A stretch of DNA of 16,944 nt from Oscillospiraceae bacterium. GTDB taxonomy: Bacteria > Bacillota > Clostridia > Oscillospirales > Ruminococcaceae. The DNA is taken from the NCBI GenBank assembly GCA_028694405.1, contig JAQUTM010000030.1:1-16944 (forward strand), in the 5' to 3' direction. Below, piece by piece: positions 13,241 through 16,944 of this stretch. Every line of letters starts with the position of its first letter. The first letter of the stretch is position 1. The position numbers and the translations under genes were made by a program. The notes below the pieces were generated by a model. That model did not search any database, had not been told where the DNA came from, and saw nothing but the letters and a program-made list of their open reading frames with translations.

Positions 13241-16200
13241 GTGGAAAATGCTAACACAGAAGCTGCTAATCCGTTTTGGAGCACTCCCGATTTAGGCCTT
13301 TTATATGAACAAGTTCTCCTTCAATCTTCTCACGCAATTTACATTTGTAACCAGCAAGATCATTCTATTCTTTTTGCAAACAACGCCATTTTGAAATTTA
13401 CCGGCGGCACAGATGTTAATGAATATCTTGGGAAAAAGTGCTATGAAACTTTAATGCACCGTTCCACGCCCTGCCCTTTTTGCAATATTGAAAAGTTTTC
13501 CACAAAGGAAAACTATGTACGCAATTTTTATTATCCTTACACCAAAAAAACGCTTCGCTTAAGCGGAAAGTTGATTGAGTGGCAAAATTCATTTCTGCAC
13601 ATTGAATACATAACGGATATTACCGAAGAAACCGATTTGCTGGTGCAAAATCGCAATCTTACGTTTCAACTTTGCGACGTTATCAATAACGTGCCCACAG
13701 GGGTGTGCCTATATAAATGGGACGGCGTAGAAAACACACCTCTTATTGTCAGCGATGCTTTTACTAAATTACTGGGTATTTCGGCAGATGACTATTTGCA
13801 AGATTACGCCAAGGGCGAATTTTCTCATATTCACCCCGAAGACCGCGAAGTTTTTCTTTTTAAATGGCAAAAAGCTTTTAAAACAGTAGGGCTTTCTCAT
13901 TTTATTTATCGTTTGTATAACGGTACACTAAAAAAATATATTTGGGTGGCATTAAAAGCAAATACCGTTTCGCAGGCAGATGTACTGCTTACATATGTTT
14001 CTTTTGTAGATATTACACCGCAGGTTTTAATGCAGCAGCAATTAAAAGAAAGCCGCGCTAAAATTTCCAAATACACTTATGAAATAGAAGAACGCTTTGG
14101 AACGGCGGCAAAGCAGGCGGGGCTTATTACATGGATATACCAGTTTTCCATGAAGCGCATTGTGCAAACGGTTAACCTTCCTAAAATTTTTGGCTCCTAC
14201 ACCACTCTTGAAAATATTCCCAATAATCTTTTGTCTTCCCCTTATCTTCACCCCGATGATATTGAGCTTACAAGAGACTTTTACAAAAAACTTTTAATGG
14301 GAGAAAAAAACCTTTCGTGTGTATCTCGATGGAAAAGCCCCTATACCGGCGAGTGGCTGTGGTATAAAATTTTTTATACCACCATTTTCGATGCACAGGG
14401 AAAACCGCAACGGGCTATTGGCACCGCAGTAGATATTTCTGCCTTGATGGCAGCGCAGCAACAGCTGGAACAATGTATACACGGTATTGACCGCCCTGAC
14501 GGAATACGCATCGCCTCCTTAATCTTTAATGTCTCTAAAGGCGTCGTTATTAAACATGTATCCGACATAACAGATACATCGAATTTTTCCATTGGAGCTT
14601 CTATTGCACCGGTAATTGATAAAATTGCCCATAACATTATTGACAAAGAACAGAGAGAAAACTGGAAAAAGCTGTACGCCTGTGAAAACATCATAAAAAA
14701 TTTTTACAAGGGAGAGGACTCTACCTTTTTTGAGTGCCAGCGGGTTATGGAAGATGGACACACCATTTTGTGGACACGGGATACGCTGCATTTTAAACTG
14801 GATATGAATACCGGAGACCTTATTGCCATTGCCCATTTATATGACATTAATGAGCGTAAGCAGTTTAAAACCATAACAAACCGCATTGTTCATTTTGATT
14901 ATGAATTTTTATTTGTTTTAGACGTTGCAACTGAAAAAATTTCTCGCATTATATCAGGAGGCACCGTCTATCCTCTACCGTCCCCGGGCACCTCGTACAC
15001 CGCATATCTGCCCACCTATTTAGATCAGTCCTCTTATTCTGAATTTTACGGAGAGTGTTTACAAGCACTATCTCTAGAAACCATAAAATGTAAACTATCC
15101 CAATTTCCCACTTACTCTTACTTAAACACCGTGGTCCACCCTGTAACGTCTGCCCCAGAGCAAAAGCTGTGGCGTTTTATATTTTTAGACGATACGCACA
15201 GTACAATTTTACTTACACGCTCTGACATGACCCAGCTGTACAAAGACAAAAAGCATACAAACGAAATGCTGGCATCTGCGCTGTTGCTTGAACAACAGGC
15301 TCATGCAAAGCAGCACAGATTTCTTAATCAGCTAAGTACCGAAATTATGACCTCGGTTAACACGGTTCTTGGCTTAAGCAGCGTGGCGGCTCATTCTTTA
15401 GAAGATAAAGCGCAGCTCTCCCAATCTGTTTCTCACCTTTACTTCTCGGCACAGTATATGTACAACCTTATTAGTAGCTTTACAGCCTTAAACTCTTTTG
15501 AAAGTGCAGCCATCTCTCCTGTGCTGCAAGATTTTTCTCTGAACACTTTTTTGGAGGAGATTAATCTGGACATTTATCCCGAAGTTACAAAAAATAAGGT
15601 TGATTATCATTTTAGTACCAACAGCAACGCAGATGTTTACTATTACGGAAATGTCACCTGTTTAAAGCAAGCCATTTCCAATCTTTTGTTTTTTTGTATA
15701 AATGCCGCCAGTGCCAACAGCCGCATCACTTTAAAGGTAGAAAAACAATCTACAGCAGAAAAAACCCCCACCTTACAATTTATTATTAGCAGTACAGATT
15801 ACAGCTTACCCACAGATGCGCTTCCCTATTTGTTTTTTGACTATCCTGTGCGTTCAAAAGCGCTTTTTCCCGCAAACACCAATTTAGAACTGAATTTAAT
15901 CTTGGTAAAAAAGTTGGTAGAATCTCTGGGCGGCAACCTTCATATCACTTCTGATGAAAGAAACTGTACCGTTTTTCAGCTTGAGGTAAAGCTGGAGACT
16001 TCTCTGTTTAATTGGAGAAAGAAAAACACCGGATTGCCCGAAATTTTATCTCAGGCTCGAATTTTGTTGGTAGACGGAAACCCGCAAACAGCTCAGGAAA
16101 GCTTAGACCTTTTAAACCATATTACTGTAAACGCACAGATGGCAACTACAGATATTCAGGCTTTTTCTATGGTGCAAAAAGCCGCTCTTTGTAAAAAATT

Positions 16201-16834
16201 TTTCCATATTATTATTATACAGGGCAGCACCGGCATTATGGACGTTTCTCTTACGGCTCAAAGCTTGCAAGAGCTTTCTCAATCTAATCCGCTTATAATA
16301 ATGACTACCGATAAGCCAAACAAAGCTTTACAAAATGCGTTCTCCGACAGTCTTGATTTGGTTTTTCCCTATCCTAAAAGCACCAAAGAATGGTTGGCAG
16401 CTTTTAAAACCGCTATTGCCCAAAAGAATAACCTGCCCACGCCTCCCTTTTCCTTTATCGGAAAACGCATTTTACTGGCAAAACAAAATAAAGCTGAAGC
16501 TCTTGCCATTGTGGAATACTTAAAAACAAAGGGACTGTACACAATCCATGTGGAAAACGGACTAAAAGCTTTAGAAATTTTTAGCAAAACAGAAAAAAAC
16601 TTTTTTCATGCCATTTTAATGGACGAAGAACTGCCTTTAATGGACGGTTTTCAAACGGCACGCAACATTCGTCATTTAAGTAACGCGGATTCCAGTACCA
16701 TTCCTATCCTTCTTTTAACCGAAACCTCCCTTATTACAAATGCTTCTTTTGCCCAGTGGGGTATAACTTATACGCTTCCCAATAACACACCTATAGACTG
16801 CTTAGACACCACACTCCAAAAATTTATTGGATAA
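13241..16834 (+). CDS. Multi-PAS hybrid-kinase-like protein with degenerate kinase and receiver domains
   Basis: A 1197-residue protein starting at a GTG with AAGGAG eight bases upstream. No signal peptide or membrane segment is visible, so it is probably cytoplasmic. About five PAS or PAS-like modules end near residues 125, 255, 397, 534 and 650, judged from repeated DIT/DIS/DIN-type ends. The first contains KKCYE (Cys67) and PCPFC (Cys78, Cys81). A HisKA-like helix pair follows, but its motif reads FLNQLSTEIMTSVN where FLxxMSHEIRTPxN is expected: Thr700 replaces the phosphorylated histidine. The ATPase-like domain (about 780-925) has NLLFFCINAAS at 814-824, Phe818 at the Mg-binding Asn position, and no DxGxG or GLGL glycine box. 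Receiver 1 (from 939) has Gln994 in place of the phosphorylated Asp. Receiver 2 (from 1075) keeps Asp1128 in LMDEELPLMDG but has Lys1081/Gln1082 for the acidic pair. It is probably a sensory scaffold or pseudokinase rather than an active kinase. Confidence 0.85.
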   Translation: MENANTEAANPFWSTPDLGLLYEQVLLQSSHAIYICNQQDHSILFANNAILKFTGGTDVNEYLGKKCYETLMHRSTPCPFCNIEKFSTKENYVRNFYYPYTKKTLRLSGKLIEWQNSFLHIEYITDITEETDLLVQNRNLTFQLCDVINNVPTGVCLYKWDGVENTPLIVSDAFTKLLGISADDYLQDYAKGEFSHIHPEDREVFLFKWQKAFKTVGLSHFIYRLYNGTLKKYIWVALKANTVSQADVLLTYVSFVDITPQVLMQQQLKESRAKISKYTYEIEERFGTAAKQAGLITWIYQFSMKRIVQTVNLPKIFGSYTTLENIPNNLLSSPYLHPDDIELTRDFYKKLLMGEKNLSCVSRWKSPYTGEWLWYKIFYTTIFDAQGKPQRAIGTAVDISALMAAQQQLEQCIHGIDRPDGIRIASLIFNVSKGVVIKHVSDITDTSNFSIGASIAPVIDKIAHNIIDKEQRENWKKLYACENIIKNFYKGEDSTFFECQRVMEDGHTILWTRDTLHFKLDMNTGDLIAIAHLYDINERKQFKTITNRIVHFDYEFLFVLDVATEKISRIISGGTVYPLPSPGTSYTAYLPTYLDQSSYSEFYGECLQALSLETIKCKLSQFPTYSYLNTVVHPVTSAPEQKLWRFIFLDDTHSTILLTRSDMTQLYKDKKHTNEMLASALLLEQQAHAKQHRFLNQLSTEIMTSVNTVLGLSSVAAHSLEDKAQLSQSVSHLYFSAQYMYNLISSFTALNSFESAAISPVLQDFSLNTFLEEINLDIYPEVTKNKVDYHFSTNSNADVYYYGNVTCLKQAISNLLFFCINAASANSRITLKVEKQSTAEKTPTLQFIISSTDYSLPTDALPYLFFDYPVRSKALFPANTNLELNLILVKKLVESLGGNLHITSDERNCTVFQLEVKLETSLFNWRKKNTGLPEILSQARILLVDGNPQTAQESLDLLNHITVNAQMATTDIQAFSMVQKAALCKKFFHIIIIQGSTGIMDVSLTAQSLQELSQSNPLIIMTTDKPNKALQNAFSDSLDLVFPYPKSTKEWLAAFKTAIAQKNNLPTPPFSFIGKRILLAKQNKAEALAIVEYLKTKGLYTIHVENGLKALEIFSKTEKNFFHAILMDEELPLMDGFQTARNIRHLSNADSSTIPILLLTETSLITNASFAQWGITYTLPNNTPIDCLDTTLQKFIG

Positions 16835-16835
16835 T

Positions 16836-16885
16836 AAAAAAGCGGGCAAGAAAGTGGATACCCACCTTTTTTGCCTGCTTTTTTT
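16836..16885 (+). terminator. Terminator of the multi-PAS gene
   Basis: The arm starting at 16841 (AGCGGGCAAG) pairs imperfectly with 16862-16880 and is followed by seven U. It lies directly after the stop codon, showing that the gene is transcribed alone or is last in its unit. Confidence 0.85.
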
Positions 16886-16944
16886 AAAATGTATTTTCAG
16901 CAAAAAATGCACTTTGTTTTTTATTTGGTTCCTTTTTCTTAGCC

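Overview
The window looks like a chromosomal segment of an AT-rich, Gram-positive Clostridia-type bacterium, possibly Oscillospiraceae or a relative. This is inferred from strong purine-rich ribosome binding sites (AAGGAG, AGGAGG), several GTG or TTG initiation codons, simple stem plus U-run terminators, and the gene families present (CdaR, CarD/CdnL, LacI, a Tet(M)-like GTPase). No rRNA, tRNA, CRISPR array, insertion sequence or phage gene was seen. The genus cannot be fixed from sequence alone.

Layout from left to right. At 2-577 lies the 3' part of a LacI-type regulator, closed by a terminator. At 808-3378 is a large single-gene unit: a Tet(M)/EF-G-like ribosomal GTPase fused to a C-terminal NYN endonuclease domain of the YacP/Rae1 type. 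Converging on it at 3321-3578 (minus) is a small, very basic unknown protein whose frame runs through the shared terminator. Next come an EamA/DMT permease (3693-4553, plus) and, convergent with it, a corrinoid adenosyltransferase (4602-5117, minus).

At 5412-9340 is a coherent catabolic module: a CdaR-type activator, a GntP-family permease and a type-1 glycerate kinase. The likely role is CdaR-controlled uptake of glycerate (or a related sugar acid) and its phosphorylation into lower glycolysis. A perfect 13-bp direct repeat spaced 32 bp apart sits directly upstream of the permease promoter and is a good CdaR operator candidate. A bidirectional terminator separates this module from a minus-strand block: a CarD/CdnL-type RNA polymerase-binding regulator (9465-9965), a MATE efflux pump (10113-11492) and a complete LacI-type repressor (11698-12687).

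After a 553-bp AT-rich divergent promoter region comes a 1197-residue multi-PAS protein (13241-16834). It has the architecture of a hybrid histidine kinase, but its phospho-acceptor histidine, ATP-binding boxes and most receiver active-site residues are replaced.

The two most unusual objects are the ribosomal GTPase-Rae1 fusion, which would place an A-site mRNA nuclease and a ribosome-remodelling GTPase on one chain, and the full-length but apparently catalytically dead hybrid kinase. Functional statements rest on motif recognition by eye; no database search was run.
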